Below the pieces are notes generated by a model. That model saw only the letters and a list, made by a program, of their open reading frames with translations. It was not told the DNA's origin and made no database searches. Positions 13,111-58,294 of a stretch of DNA of 64,000 bases are shown here, one piece after another (position 1 is the first letter of the stretch; each line of letters begins with the position of its first letter). The position numbers and the translations under genes were made by a program. The stretch spans positions 9,296,298-9,360,297 of the forward strand of contig NW_020949602.1 of the NCBI RefSeq assembly GCF_900497805.2, given 5' to 3'. The DNA comes from Vombatus ursinus (lineage: Eukaryota; Chordata; Mammalia; Diprotodontia; Vombatidae).

Positions 13111-13929
13111 ACGTTACTATTATTTTAACCCTCATACATCAATTGCTTCTAACAAAATACAAACTCCTCTGCTTGGCATTCTAAACCCTTCACCACCTGG
13201 TTTAGCAAGGGCCATCCTGTGGAGCATGCTCGAAGAGGCTTTTCTTGGTTCCAGGTGACCCCATTGAAGGTGGAGGGTTAGAGGAGGGGAAGGAGGGGAA
13301 ACCAGCTTCTCAACATACGTGGTTCACCTCTGAGGGGCTTACACGTGGAGAGGACTAAGAACCTCTCTTTTGGCTGAGGATGCAGAAGGGCTAATGAGTC
13401 AGTGGATGTCCAAAAGGGAGGGATCCCATCTCCTCACCCCCTCTTCCTTCTCTGCTGAAAACTGTTTCCCTGGAAGGAAGTGGGGGGGAGGAGAGTGGTT
13501 TGTACTTTAATTCTTATTCCTATCTTGCCACCCTCCACCCTAGCCTCCACGTAGTCATGAGCACATGTCCTGATCAGGCAAGCCCAGGTTTACACGACCT
13601 CTTTTGCATTTATTTTTTCTCTGATTTTAGGCAACAAAGTGCCTCTCTCAAGATGTCCAGGCTAGGGGATGATCCTGTGAGTCTTGAGAAGCTAGAGTCC
13701 CTGAGTTTCATTGGGTTGGAGATGGGGAAGTTTCTGCATTGGGAAAACATGGCCATCAACAAGAGGGATGATATTTTTACCAGCCAGAGGCCTGTGAAGA
13801 GTTGTTTGGACAATGCAGAGCTGAGGTTTAGTGTAAAATGAAATGCCTAAATTGGCAGTTTGTATTCTGATGAGGTTTAAGTATCAGTCTCCTAGCTGAT
13901 TGTAAATGTTGTCCCAAATCACAGGATTC

Positions 13930-14449
13930 TGATTAAGTCATTCTGATGGGGCAATGGGACCTGAACCTCTAAAAGGAAAAGATCATGTCTTTGAATGCAA
14001 CTCAGCCCCTGAATTTTCCCACACATTTCAGTAGGTCAGGTCACTGGTGTTTCAGCTGAGGCATCTGGCCCATCCCAGATACTCAATAATCCTTTTAACT
14101 GTCCTTTCCTTGTGGCCCTCCGACCCCAGCCCAGACCACTGAACTTTCATTGTCTGCACCTGACCCACCCCAGGCTATTTACCACTCCTTAATCCCATCA
14201 ATTTCTTTTCACTGACCCTTTCCCCCTTTTTCTGTATAAAAGTATCACTGTCGTCCTCATCAAATTCGAGGACTCACTAAGAACTCTGCCCACTCCTATT
14301 GGTGATACAATAGTACAGATTTACTAGGAATCTTGCCTGCCTAACTAGTGTTATAATAAAACCTTGCTACTCTAACTGAAAGAAGGCTTTCGAGGCAGAC
14401 CCCCATACCCTTGAATTTCAGGGTTCCCAGCACTCCAAACAGCAACAAT
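13930..14449 (+). mobile_element. Old LTR fossil, family A copy 1
   Basis: TATAAAAG near 14236 and AATAAA near 14356, followed by a tail ending in ..gcaaca, match the arrangement of the copy at 18120-18720 (shared blocks: agatactcaataatcctttt, catcaatttcttttc-like, ctttcgaggcagac). The left boundary is uncertain. No internal viral region is seen, so it is a solo LTR fossil. Confidence 0.65.
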
Positions 14450-14771
14450 TCTGTTGATAAATGTGTTTGTGTGTTCATATAGGAATTAATGGCTATCCCA
14501 TACCTGATTAATATTGTATATTGAGGACCTTCTTACTCTCTTTTTTTAGGAGAAATCCTAGATGACAACCATTAGTATATGTAAAATCATCCCTGAAGCC
14601 CTCAGGTGGTTATTTAATGAGCCCAGAATGCGAGAAGAGGAATCTGAGTTCTCTTCTCTAGAGTCAGTCTCCTCGGGACCGAACCCAATTCAAACCACAT
14701 GCTTTAATACGAAAGAGGGAGTAGACACAGTGCTTGAGCTCCTCTTAGCATAGTTGTTTTTAATGGTATAA

Positions 14772-14772
14772 A

Positions 14773-14800
<28 letters not shown>
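14772..14800. repeat. (GT)n microsatellite
   Basis: About 14 GT units. Confidence 0.93.
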
Positions 14801-14804
<4 letters not shown>

Positions 14805-15111
14805 ATTCAGAAACATTCAGTAGCCTCGGAATGATTGAGTTTCCTGGGATTCAGCTACGTACATTTTCTTGTAACAGACCAAGGCAGCGAAGCAGGAATG
14901 TCTGAGAAGCAGGAAGCACAAACGTTGTGTGCCATTTTTGTATGAATGAATAGCTGCCCTCAGTGCACTTGCATGCTCTAAATAAAAGCTAGAGGCAGCA
15001 TGGGGTGACAGAATTTCAGAACTGGAGGAGATTTCAGTGTCCAGCTCATCCGCCCCCATGATCAATCCCTTCCTACAACCTGGGAGGTGCTAGAACTGGC
15101 TTTCAAAAGCC

Positions 15112-15335
15112 CATTGTTAAAATTTCAGTGCGAGCATTTACACCTCAAAATCAGCAAAAGCTACAACTGGGGCCTGTTTTATTGTTTTGTTGATTGTTTG
15201 GTCTTAAGAGAGTGATGAAAAAAATGTTAATAGCACAGATTAGCAATTAGCAATTACACAATAGCATTATGTAGGGTATGCTTTTTTTTTTGAGAGCCAG
15301 ATGTTAAATATTTGCTAGCTGCCTACAATACTCCC
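15112..15335. mobile_element. hAT-type MITE, same family as 37173-37401
   Basis: Shared interior blocks: ctacaactggggcctgtttt, gttttgttgattgtttggtc, ttaagagagtgatgaaaaaa, aatagcacagatta, and an end with gttaaatatttgctagctgc. Confidence 0.55.
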
Positions 15336-15423
15336 CCTTGCCCCAACAAATAGTCATCCAGCCTCTTGTTAAAGACCTCCAATGGAGGGGAGCCCGCTGC
15401 CTCCAGAAGCAGCCCTGGCCGCT

Positions 15424-15668
15424 TGGTGGTTGTTCAGTTGTGTCTAACTCTTTGGGACCCCACGTGGGGTTTTCTTAGCAGAGATACTGGAATGTGTCGT
15501 CATTTCCTTCTCCAGCTCATTTTACAGATGAGGAAACTGAGGCAAATAGGGTGAAGTGACTTGCCTAGGGTCACACAATGAATAAGAGTCTGAGGCCAGA
15601 TTTGAAACTCACGAATTCTTCTTGATTCTAGGCTGAGCACTCTATCCACTGTGGCACCTACCTGTACT
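15424..15668 (-). mobile_element. MAR1 SINE, reverse orientation
   Basis: tggttgttcagttgtgtcta, catttccttctccagctcat, gtgacttgcctagggtcaca and ctctatccactgtggcacct. Confidence 0.8.
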
Positions 15669-16394
15669 GCAGTCCGCTTTGGGATAGCTCTAATTATCAG
15701 GAAGTTGGAGCATGAAATCAAGGGCCCTTAGAAGACTCCAACCCTGGTATTTTGCAGATGAAGAAACTGAGGCACAGAGATGTTAAATAATTTGTAAAAG
15801 TTCATACAGTGAGTAAGTTGTAGGGTCAGGATTCAAACCCAGGTCTTACGACTTCAAATTGAGTGCTGTACTATGCTCAGTTTAGCCTGCAGCCCTTCTA
15901 GCCTGATTGACACAAGAAGTATAAGGTTGGGTGAAGGTGGCATTGGGAGTCGGGGATTGCAGATATGGTGGCCAGAAAGGGTGGAGCTGAGGCCAGGAGT
16001 TTCCAGGACACAGGATGGGACATGCAGTCAGCCTGGCCTAGGTCCATTCTCTTCCAGGTCATCAGGGCACCTTAGCAGGGGGTAGCAAAAAGTCCCCTAC
16101 ATGGAAATATTGAGAATTTCCTCCATGTGGGGAACAAACAGGCCACTGTTGAGGAGAAAACCATCTGGGCTTGGGGAAGAAGCCTTTCTCAGAATAAAGA
16201 AGTTATGCACTTGGGGAATCTTGACCTCACTCCTACTTTGCCCTCTGCCCCCCAGCTTGACTCGTTCAATGTTAGGTCCCTCTGTCTTGGGCTCACAGAG
16301 CGGTGACTTCCAGGTCGAGTCCATCCCTCCACTGGTGCTGAACCCTCCTTTCCTGCCTACTCTAGCTCATGCTGCTCTGGATAATTCCAGCTCT

Positions 16395-16570
16395 TCCTTG
16401 CTCCTCAAAAAATGATTTCATATTGATTTTGTAAATATTTTGTATTTGTTGGTACCCACGTGGTTTTCTTCTAATAGAAGGTCAGCTCCTCGGAGGCAGG
16501 AACCATTGTCTTTCTGTCTTTGTATTCCTGTTGCAGGACACATAGTGGACAATTAATGCTTATAATGATT
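16395..16570 (+). mobile_element. L2 LINE 3' end
   Basis: tcagctcctcggaggcagga, ctgtctttgtattcctgttg and gcaggacacatagtggacaa. Confidence 0.7.
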
Positions 16571-17859
16571 TGGATGTACAGGCAATGCATGAATATAAGG
16601 AATGAAAGGGTTGTTGTTGAATCTCAAACTGGGGGTCAGCTTTGCTTTGTCCATTGCCCCAAGTTACTGACTGGGAAAAACTCGGTCTTTAGGGACTGTA
16701 CTGGGAAAGCGGCTCTGACCCTAAATGAAAAAGAGAAAACACAAGGAAGCGGACAGCAGCGAGAAGATGAGGGAGGGGAAGGCTGGAAAAGGGGCGATGG
16801 TTGGAGGTTTACAGAAAAGGCAGAGATGTGAGGGCGGGACTCAAGGCTTATAATTAAAATCAGAGAAAAAGAGTCCTCCATGATTACGAGCCAACAACCT
16901 TGACCTGCTGTCTTCATCGTTTAACAGAAGGGCAGAGTCAGTTTCAGTAACTTTGGTTGTGGCTGGTCACTTCTCCCTGCCCCCCCTCCTTAGAAGGGGC
17001 TAAAGAAAGACCCCAAACAGGAGGGAAGGTGGAGGGGCCAGGCCTTCAAACACCTTATAAGGGAGAAACAAAGAGCCTGCAGATAAGTAAATACAGAGAC
17101 ACAAATTCCTTTCTGGGATGTGGGAAGAGCAGTAAGGACAGTAGTCTGGGAGGCTCTGGAAAAGCCTGGTGGGTTCCTGGATGAACTAGGGATTCTGAGG
17201 GGCAGGGGACAAGAGAGACTTCCAGAAAGAGGAAAAAGTGAGAGCTGAGGAGCCCTAAACCAGAGATGGGATGAATAAAAAGGTTATAAAGCTCTTCGCA
17301 ACATGATCTCATTGGCTCCACCACCCAAGGTGAGAGAAGTGCTGTTACTCCCATTTTACAGATAAGGACTAGAAGCTCAGAGGATTTAAGTGACTTGAAT
17401 TTGAACCTGACTCTTTTGATTCCATATCTATTAACTTCCCAAATGAGAATGCAGACCCTACCCTTGCTATGGGACCAGTCATCACAGAGCAAGTAGTCAG
17501 ACGGTTTAGATTTTCCTATTGATGTCGTGAGGTTGTTTCTGGCTCTGGGAGGCAGGTCTGAGGCTCATCTGTCTCTGATCCTTCTAAAGACATTCAGAAT
17601 GTTCTTTGGTTCCTAGTAGGGGAGTGGGCATGAATATCCTACAAGTGAGCTACACTGAGAAGTTCCCCATGTAGTAGAAAGAATCCCTTCAGGTGAGAGC
17701 AAGATATGAACCTACCTCTGATGTTGCCAAGGAAAACTTTGTTAGGGGCAGTCCATGTGAACCCAAAGACTTGGGGTTTCGTATGACTTTATACAAACCA
17801 TCATTTTGCCTGGAATATATGCCCTCAGGTCCAGTCCTCAGAATCCTTATCTTTTTTCA

Positions 17860-18117
17860 AGGATTAGCTCATTTGCTATTTAGTACAAGAGACCCTTCCT
17901 AGTTCTCTCAGATGTGTTTTTCCTTCTCAATTTATCTTCTGTTTACACATCTACATAAATATAATCTCTCCCTCCCTACACTCCATCCCTCCCCAAAAGG
18001 TATGTAAGCTCCTTGAGGGGATTAAAAATTTTTTTTTATTTGTATCCCTAAGCACCTAATGGTGCCTGCACATAGTAGATGCTCACTTAGTACATGTTTG
18101 TTGAATTGTAAGCCAGT
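17860..18117 (+). mobile_element. L2 LINE 3' end
   Basis: tatgtaagctccttgagggg, tttgtatccctaagcaccta, tgcacatagtagatgctcac and gtttgttgaattg. Confidence 0.78.
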
Positions 18118-18119
18118 CT

Positions 18120-18721
18120 AGCTCAAGTAGCAAGGCATCCTGAGGGAGAGACAGGAGGTAACAGACGATGAAGTGTTAGGCTGGGTCAGAGGTAACAGTG
18201 AAAGGACAATTGAAAGGATTATTGAGTATCTAAGTGGGGATGTGTGAGAAAGTTCAGGATCTGGGTCGAGTTTTGGGGGTCCAGATCCCATACCCTATCA
18301 GTACCACTGATCCTGAACTTTCCCACATATCCCCACCCAGATACTCAATAATCCTTTCAAAGGAACTTTCATTACCTCTGACTTAGCCTAGCCCTTCATT
18401 GTCTGTTACCTCCCGACCCCCACAGGCCACTTCCCACCCCTTGATCCCATCTGGACCCCTTCTCGGTTACCTCCAGATCACCCCAGGCTGTTTGACACTC
18501 CTTGATCTCATCCAAATCTTCCCACAATCTTTTTCCCTATAAAAAAAGTAAGTTTTGTCCCTACAAAATACGTAGACTCACTAGGAATCTCACCCACCCC
18601 AATGGTGTTTTAATAAACTATTTGGACTGAAAGGAGGCTTGAGTGATCGAATTCTTTCGAGGCAGACTTGTGCCCTTTGCCCTCGAATTTTGGGGTTCCC
18701 AAGACCCCTAGATGGCAACAG
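18120..18721 (+). mobile_element. Old LTR fossil, family A copy 2, with internal hairpin
   Basis: It is related to 13930-14449: shared cagatactcaataatccttt, CTATAAAA near 18538, AATAAA near 18611, ctttcgaggcagac and an ending in gcaaca. Its first part carries a 75-bp inverted repeat (about 18188-18262 against 18308-18382). No internal viral region adjoins. Boundaries are approximate. Confidence 0.65.
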
Positions 18722-19119
18722 CACCAGGCAAGTTAAAGCACCACCACCACTTACTTCTCCCAGACATGAATGGAGACAGCCCAGGACACTGAGCCCAAAG
18801 GCCTCCTGACCCTGGGCAAATCACTTTCCCTCAGTTTCCTCAATTGCAAAATGACGATAATAATAGCACTTGCCTGCAGGGTTGTTGTGAAGATCCAGTA
18901 ATATATTTGCAAAGCGCTTAGCACAGTGCCTGACATATTGTAGATGCTATATAAATGCCTCTTCTCTCCCTCCCCTCCCAGTTCTAAAGTCTTTGGTCCT
19001 TAGACTATCTACTCCAGCCTCCTTACTTTATGAAAGAAGAAATTGAGGTCCCTTAGCCTCTAGCACTTCCTGTTCTTTTCCAGAGAAGAAATCTGCATTG
19101 GTGAAGGAAGATCCTCACT

Positions 19120-19620
19120 GGGAGCTCCCTCTATAGGAGAAAGCCCAGGACTCGTTTCTAGTTTTCCTACGTCCTACTCCTCCACCTCTCCCCCTCTATC
19201 CCATCCAGTGGCCCCAGCCTCCTTCGTGTTCTTTGCAGGAGACACTCCATCTCTAGTCTCTGGGGGTTTTCTGTGGCTGTCCCCCCAGACATGGAATTTT
19301 CTCCTTTATGGCTTCCCTGGTTTCCTTCAAGTCCCTGCTAAAATCCCACCTTCCACGGGAAGCCTTCTCCTCAATTATTTCCAATATCTCCTCAGTTATT
19401 TCCAATTTACCCTGTCAATGTCTTGTTTGTACACAGTTGGCAGTATGCAGCCTCCCTCATTAGACCGGCAGCTCCTTGAGGGCAGGCGCTGTCATTTGCC
19501 TTTCTCTGTCTCCCCATGCTTAGCGCCTAGTAAGCACTTAATAAATGCTGATTGACCAAGTGGTACCTGGAACACAGTAGGCACTTCATAAATTCTAGTT
19601 GACAATGTATTTCACTCATC
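19120..19620 (+). mobile_element. L2 LINE 3' end
   Basis: tcctttatggcttccctggt, ggcagctccttgagggcagg, gcgcctagtaagcacttaat and aaatgctgattgac. Confidence 0.8.
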
Positions 19621-20064
19621 TGTATCTGTCTTCTCTGCCACCTGAGATGTTCTAAGGGGATGCAGCGTTGATTCAAAGACTGTTGTGACCTATTAACATT
19701 CCAGACATGGAACCATAAAATTATATTTCTTATTAAATGTCTTAGAGAAAAAAGTTAGTATTTCTTTCTTTGCACTCAGGGAATGCACACCTCCTGATGA
19801 TGAGCATGCCATGCCTATTGGCCTTGAAAATCAAGGGTTTTCATGGTGGGACCAGAGTGTGGGGTTTGTGACTTGCTGAAGGGACCAAATTCAAGAGAGC
19901 ACCTGGAGTCATCATCGTGCAGGATCGGCATTGGATCGTTGGTTCCATTCAGACCCAAAGTAAATAACATCAGCAGTCATTCATAGAAAGCTCAGGGCAG
20001 CCCTTTTTCAAGGTGGAGTAGTTAATACCGAGGAGACATTTTAACAAGAAGATACATGGGGAAG

Positions 20065-20285
20065 CAGATGAGGTGGGGAGTGCTAGACTTGGGAATCAGG
20101 AAGAAGACTGTAATTCAAAGCCTACCTTAGATACTTTCTAGCTGTGTGACAATGGGGTAAGTTATTGAATGGCTCAGCCTCAGTTTCTTCATCTGTTAAA
20201 TGGGGATAATAATAGCACCTACCTCCCGGGGTTGCTGTATGCAAAGGGTTTTTCAGACTTAAAAGCAATAGATAAATGTTAGCTC
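20065..20285 (+). mobile_element. MIR/THER1 SINE
   Basis: ctagctgtgtgacaatgggg, cagtttcttcatctgttaaa and aatagcacctacctcccggg. Confidence 0.7.
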
Positions 20286-20336
20286 CTAAGGGGAGGCTGA
20301 GCTGGGCTGATCAGAGCTGAGTAAAATGGGGTTTCG

Positions 20337-20470
20337 CTTCCGAAATGTTGTCGTTTGCCCTTCCTTTTCAAAGAGGACCAAATATGTGAATTGGATTGAA
20401 ATGAGTCAGAGTTGTGCAAAGCTGTCAGCCTCACTCTCTCATCCAGAGTCATCGAAGTCCAGCAAATACA
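20337..20470 (+). repeat. Second, shorter copy of the unnamed marsupial repeat
   Basis: It matches part of 5590-5730 (ttgcaaagctgtcagcctca-like block followed by catcgaagtccagc) at clear but diverged similarity. Confidence 0.5.
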
Positions 20471-20629
20471 TATGTGAAATATGCGTGAAGGTCAAGAGAC
20501 AGTTATTCATTCAAGAACGGTCTGGGTGCCATTAATTCTGGGCGAGTGATCCTGATATTTATATTATCATGATGATAAAATGCTTGTAGTTTCCAAATTG
20601 AATCCCAAGAGTTCTATCAGCTGCCCTTT

Positions 20630-20905
20630 ACACACACATACACACACTCACACACATACATTCACACTCATACATACACGTACTCACACAACACACTTAT
20701 ACACACATTTACACTGATACACACATATATATGCATGCACACATACTATCACTCACACACGTACACATTTACATACATATATCCACACTCCTAATATATA
20801 TACACACTCACACATATATACACATGCACACGCTGACACACACACATACATGCTCACAACACACATACACACATGCACACACTGGCACACACTCACTCAC
20901 AGTCA
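20630..20905. repeat. CA-rich complex simple repeat
   Basis: Interrupted cacaca, catacaca and catata motifs over about 275 bases. Confidence 0.85.
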
Positions 20906-20984
20906 CTTCTGGATAGCTCCTCCCTTCCTTAATTTTTTTTTCCTAACAGTTTCAATGTGTCTATTTGTAGCTTCCACTCACACC

Positions 20985-21260
20985 TCGTTCCTGGTTCTGC
21001 CCCGGGGCCAACCAAAACAAAGCTAATCCCTCTTTTATGAACCCTCTCTTCAGTTACTTGAAGGCAGCTCTCCAGTTGCCCCAGGATTTTCCCTTCTGCA
21101 GGTTAAAAATCACCAGTTCCTTTCACCATGAACTTCAGGCCCTTTGCCATTCTGCTCCCCTTTCTCTAGATGCTCTGCATCGAAGGCCAGGGTGGTTATG
21201 CAAGGCCACCTGGTGTGGCACCATCATATCCAGGCCTCTCAGCTCCCAGTGTCCTGTGTC
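20985..21260 (-). mobile_element. L3/CR1 LINE 3' relic, reverse orientation
   Basis: Blocks cttctgcaggttaaaaatca, ccagttcctttcaccatgaa and aggccctttgccattctgct match the reversed CR1-like 3' region. Confidence 0.55.
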
Positions 21261-21328
21261 TGATCCCAGGCACTTGGATGCCTTTCTTGGCTGGGCAGCT
21301 CCAAGTTTTCATCAAGAAAAAGTAAATA

Positions 21329-21480
21329 GGGGCAGCTAGGTGGTGCAGTGGATAGAGAGCACCAGCCCTGAAGTCAGGAGGACCTGAGTTCAAATCCAGC
21401 CTCAGCCCAAACACTTGACACATACTAGCCGTGTGACCTTGGGCAAGTCACTTAACCCCAATTGCCTTAACAAAAAAAAA
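21329..21480 (+). mobile_element. WSINE1-like SINE, full length with target duplication
   Basis: It starts ggggcagctaggtggtgcag and ends in an A tail. The 14-bp target duplication agaaaaagtaaata is intact at 21315-21328 and 21481-21494. Confidence 0.9.
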
Positions 21481-22229
21481 AGAAAAAGTAAATAAAGAAA
21501 ATTTACTCCAGTTTTAGGTGACTTTGAACTGTTGGTCCCATGTCTGTAGCCTGCTGGTACCCCAAGTATGGCAACTTGGGAAGAGAGAAGCAGCTGCAAT
21601 GAGCAGCTGTAAAATGAGGCCGAAAAGGCCCCTCCTCCAGTTAGTTCCCTCTGGCAAACCTGCTGCAACACACGATTCATTGTGTGTGAGGGGGTAGGGG
21701 CAGGGCCTTGGGTACAGGAAGCTTGGAACTTCAGGGTAAATGTGTAGCTGTGGGGGCCCTGGAATGAGAAACCAGAAACTGTCATTGGAAATGGTTCCCA
21801 AAGAAATGGTGGGGGAAACCTCCGAAATGGGACTAACCCAACCCCACAGGGAAGTTTATTCTCCCACTAATCGGTTTCTTATGCCAGGTCAGGAAGAGCT
21901 GATCTCTCCCAGCCATGCCCAAGTACTCTATAAAGACCTGGAGGCTTTGGATAGATTGTGTTTCCTGCGTAATTCCGATTTAACTGGAAAAAATAAGAGC
22001 CGTATGGCCGCGGTGAATTCGGAAAGCAGAACACCCGTGCGCTTGGAGTGGGTACCTTTGTGCTGTGGCTTCCTGCCTTGTCTGAATTTGATGTTTACAT
22101 CTCGGCCCCACTCCCAAGTAGGGTCCCATAAACCAGGGCCTCCAATCCATAGTCCTGCTTGGCGTGTTTTTCTGCACTCAGAACTTTTTGGTGACTCATT
22201 CCCAGGGCTGGTGCTGAGAAGCCCAATCC

Positions 22230-22480
22230 TGCCCCAACATTCGAATCCAAGTATACTAGGTCAGGAGGACCTTTATTCAAGTCTTGCTTGTGACACATCC
22301 CAGCTGTGTGGCCCTGGGCAAGTCACTTAACCTCTCTCTGCCTCGGTTTCCTCATCTGTAAAATAGATACGATTATAGCACCTACCTCCCAGGACTGTTG
22401 TGAGGATAAAATGAGATGATATTTGTGAAGTGCATTGGAAACCTTAAAGTGCTATGTAAATGATATTATTATTATTATGT
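22230..22480 (+). mobile_element. MIR/THER1 SINE
   Basis: ctgtgtggccctgggcaagt, cggtttcctcatctgtaaaa, gcacctacctcccaggactg and gtgctatgtaaatgatatta. Confidence 0.75.
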
Positions 22481-22628
22481 ATACATAAGCACGTGTGCAT
22501 ATAAAACTTTTTGGTCTCTTCTCTACCGATGCAAATCAGCCACCGCCCTGCCATTTATGAATTTAGAACCGCCAGGATTTGTCAGAAGCAAGACCTCAGG
22601 AAAGGTCTTTCTAACTCCTAGACCAGCT

Positions 22629-22645
22629 CTTACTACTACTACTAT

Positions 22646-22726
<81 letters not shown>
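22629..22726. repeat. Compound (ACT)n-(CA)n microsatellite
   Basis: Roughly 20 act units followed by about 17 ca units. Confidence 0.95.
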
Positions 22727-22728
<2 letters not shown>

Positions 22729-23456
22729 CCTTGAGGGAAGAAATCATGTTTTTGCCTTTCTTTGTATCCCTAGCATGCAGCCCAGTGTCTGGCACACAGT
22801 AAGGGCTTAATAAATACTAGTTGATTGATTGAAACACACACATATGTACATACTCACCTGCGTACAGGTGAGGGAATGATATTAGCAGTGTAGGGAAGTC
22901 TCTGTCCATTGATGCACGCTGACAGCTTTTTACAGTCTTAGAAAGTTACTTCGGGGCACCAAGAGGCAAAAGAATCTGCCCAGGATCATCTGCCCAGTGT
23001 GTATCAGAGAAAGACTTAAATACAGACCTTTTACTCTCCAAGGCTGAGAACATGCATGTGCTCTCTCTCTGTGTACACACACACACAGACACACAGACAC
23101 ACACAGAGATACATTATCGGTACACACACAAACACACATACATATGGCATACTTGGATAGATTACTGGTCTTGGGAGTCGGGAGACACGGTCTAAGTCCA
23201 GCCTCGGACACTTACTATCTCTATGACCCTGGGCAAGTCAATTAACCCTGCTGACCTCAATTTCCTCATCTGTAAAATGAAAAGGGGGCCAGACTCTAAA
23301 TCTATAATCCTATCTAAAATGGGACATGTGTTTATCTGTACATACACACAGAGGGAGCTTCCAGCTCTAGATCTATGGTTCCATCTATGATGGGGACCTA
23401 TGTGCTTGTCTATACACATATGTGCATACATTTGGTTGGGCCAGCAATTTATGGGG

Positions 23457-23612
23457 TTTTTTTTGGTTTGTTTTTTGCTAGGCAATGGGGTTAAGTGACT
23501 TGCCCAGGGTCACACACCTGGTAAGTGTCAAGTGTCTGAGGCCAGATTTGAACTTAGGTCTTCCTGACTCCAGGGCTGGTGCTCTATTCACTGTGCCACC
23601 TAGCTGCCCCTG
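23457..23612 (-). mobile_element. WSINE1-like SINE, reverse orientation
   Basis: It starts with a T tract and ends with gtgccacctagctgcccc; internal gtgacttgcccagggtcaca. Confidence 0.85.
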
Positions 23613-24226
23613 GGAAGCACTCAGACTGCCAAGGCAGCCCAACAGCTCATCCATTACTTCTAGTCTCTGAAGGTTGCCTGGGATACCAAGAGGGAAGTGA
23701 CTTCCCCAAGGTAACGGAATCCATATGGCTCAAAGGAAAGACTCGAACCCGGGTCTCCCTGTCTCCATGCAGTCATGCATTCTCTTCCGTTCTTATCTAA
23801 TTGGCTTAAAATAGAAAACGAAGGGGGAAAAAAGACACATTTCTTTCCATTTCATATAAAAAGTATTGCTTTGCTAATGTGCTCTTGCGGCTTGCCTTAG
23901 AGATCCTTTGTGCTAATAAGGGATACAGAGTAAATAGCAACGTGTTAAAAAACGACAATAAACGGAACTGAAGGGCCGATGCCCTGTCAGGGTCCTGCAG
24001 CCCCTGCCCTCGATGGGGCCAGGTTTTGTGACGACTACAAAGCGCCCTACAAGCAGAATGATACATCAGGAATGGGGAGGCATAGCTGACATAATTCTTC
24101 CCCTCCAGAAGCTGGGGAAGGAGTCGTTCCATTACAGCTTGTCCCCCACCATCTCCCCCCACGGCTGGGATGGAGGAGTCCGACAACGATCCTTTTGTTC
24201 CGGGGTGCAGCTTCTCTTGAACTCTT

Positions 24227-57370
<33,144 letters not shown>

Positions 57371-57386
<16 letters not shown>

Positions 57387-57457
57387 CTTCGGGGGCTTCA
57401 AAGGGCAGCCTCTCAGTCACTTCGTCGGCTGAATCAACGGGGCGTGGTCACCAAGCT
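57371..57457 (-). CDS. KANK4: KANK4 coding exon 1 (5' UTR end plus start codon, codes MEKTD)
   Basis: Only 16 bases are coding (57386-57371): ATG GAG AAG ACG GAT G, giving MEKTD and the first base of an Ala codon. The donor follows at 57370 (GTAGGCAGTT), phase 1. The start context is strong (A at -3, G at +4) and an in-frame TGA lies 33 nt upstream (57419-57417), which fixes the start. The acceptor reads TTGTTGCTTACAG with AG at 57459-57458; a second AG two bases further on could be used without changing the protein. The five residues match the start of human KANK4, and the split Ala codon completes with CC from the next exon to give MEKTDARDQ. The non-coding exon(s) before this one were not located. 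Confidence 0.88.
57387..57457 (-). other. KANK4: KANK4 5' UTR segment in the start exon
   Basis: 71 bases lie between the acceptor (AG at 57459-57458) and the ATG. They contain the in-frame TGA at 57419-57417, which rules out an N-terminal extension through this exon. No upstream ATG is seen in the segment. Confidence 0.75.
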
Positions 57458-57684
57458 CTGTAAGCAACAAGAGATGAGGCCGATGTCTGGTTATTTGGGT
57501 CCTGCTTGGCACTGGGGAAACACAAAAGTGCAGAGAAGTGAGAGGCGGCCAGTCTCCTTGGAAGGCCTACAGGCATTGACCTTGAAGTCCTCCCTTGAGG
57601 GACTCCATTCAACTCATCCAACACCCAACCTCCTACCAACGATGCGTCGTGTTGAGCAATGAGAGGGTGCAAAATAAATGAGAT

Positions 57685-58020
57685 GTTCAATTCAATAAGC
57701 ATTTATTAAGTGCTTACTGTGTGCCTGCCACTGGGGATACAAAGATGAAAATAAAACAGTCCCTGCCCTCAAGGAGCTTACGATCCACTGGGGAGACCCA
57801 ACGTGCATACATCTAAGTATATGCATAGTACTTGTAAAAAAAAAAAATCAAAGTCATTTCAAAGGGAGAGGGAGTTAAAAATACCTGTAGAAGTAGGGAG
57901 ATCTGGATTGACCTTGTGTGGGAGATGGCACTTGACTTATGTCTTCAAGGAAGCTGAGGATTTCAAGAGGCGTATTCAAGAAGGGAGGGCAGACAGGAGA
58001 GACCACTTGTGCAAAGACAT
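57685..58020 (-). repeat. Interspersed repeat, 'cacttattaagcacttac' family
   Basis: caattcaataagcatttatt, aagtgcttactgtgtgcctg, ctgccctcaaggagcttacg, and a downstream part parallel to the copy at 41935. Confidence 0.6.
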
Positions 58021-58294
58021 GGGTGCTGCACAACAATTCCTGTACTCATCTCTTATTAATGAGAAATCCTACAGAGATCTAAAAATTCAACATGTTCAAA
58101 ACAATGTCTTTCCCCCAAACCCAACATTCGTTGAAATTTCTCTGTTACAGTTGATCATCCTTCAACTCAACTCAGCTACAGATTTACCACTTTAGCATCA
58201 TCCTTGACGCCTCACACTGACCCATCCTCCACACATCTAATCAGTAGTCAAATCTAGTCATTTCTATGTCCACAACACAAATGAATGAATGATA

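Larger units (their letters stand above)
1..24226. other. 3' flank of KANK4: no gene supported, dense repeat relics
   Basis: I found no splice-consistent coding exon, RNA gene or CpG-rich promoter here; the open frames are short and coincide with repeats. The KANK4 3' UTR occupies the upper end (below 24227). Recognisable repeats are listed separately. Stretches where I see nothing identifiable include about 440-2550, 8290-8820, 9240-9900, 10880-11930, 12000-12770, 13220-13860, 16570-17850, 19640-20060 and 21500-22220. The piece 10880-11780 looks like non-repetitive or very old sequence. Confidence 0.6.

Noticed and set aside
13930-18721. Two related LTRs in the same orientation 3.7 kb apart, suggesting a provirus
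   Set aside because: The sequence between them consists of SINEs, a MITE, L2 and unique DNA with no retroviral gene, and the two LTRs are clearly diverged; they are independent solo fossils.
1-24226. Search for a neighbouring gene such as the L1-derived L1TD1 or PATJ, which lie on this side of KANK4 in human
   Set aside because: No matching exon or ORF was seen. The distance may simply be too short, and L1TD1 is thought to be limited to placental mammals, so absence is not informative.
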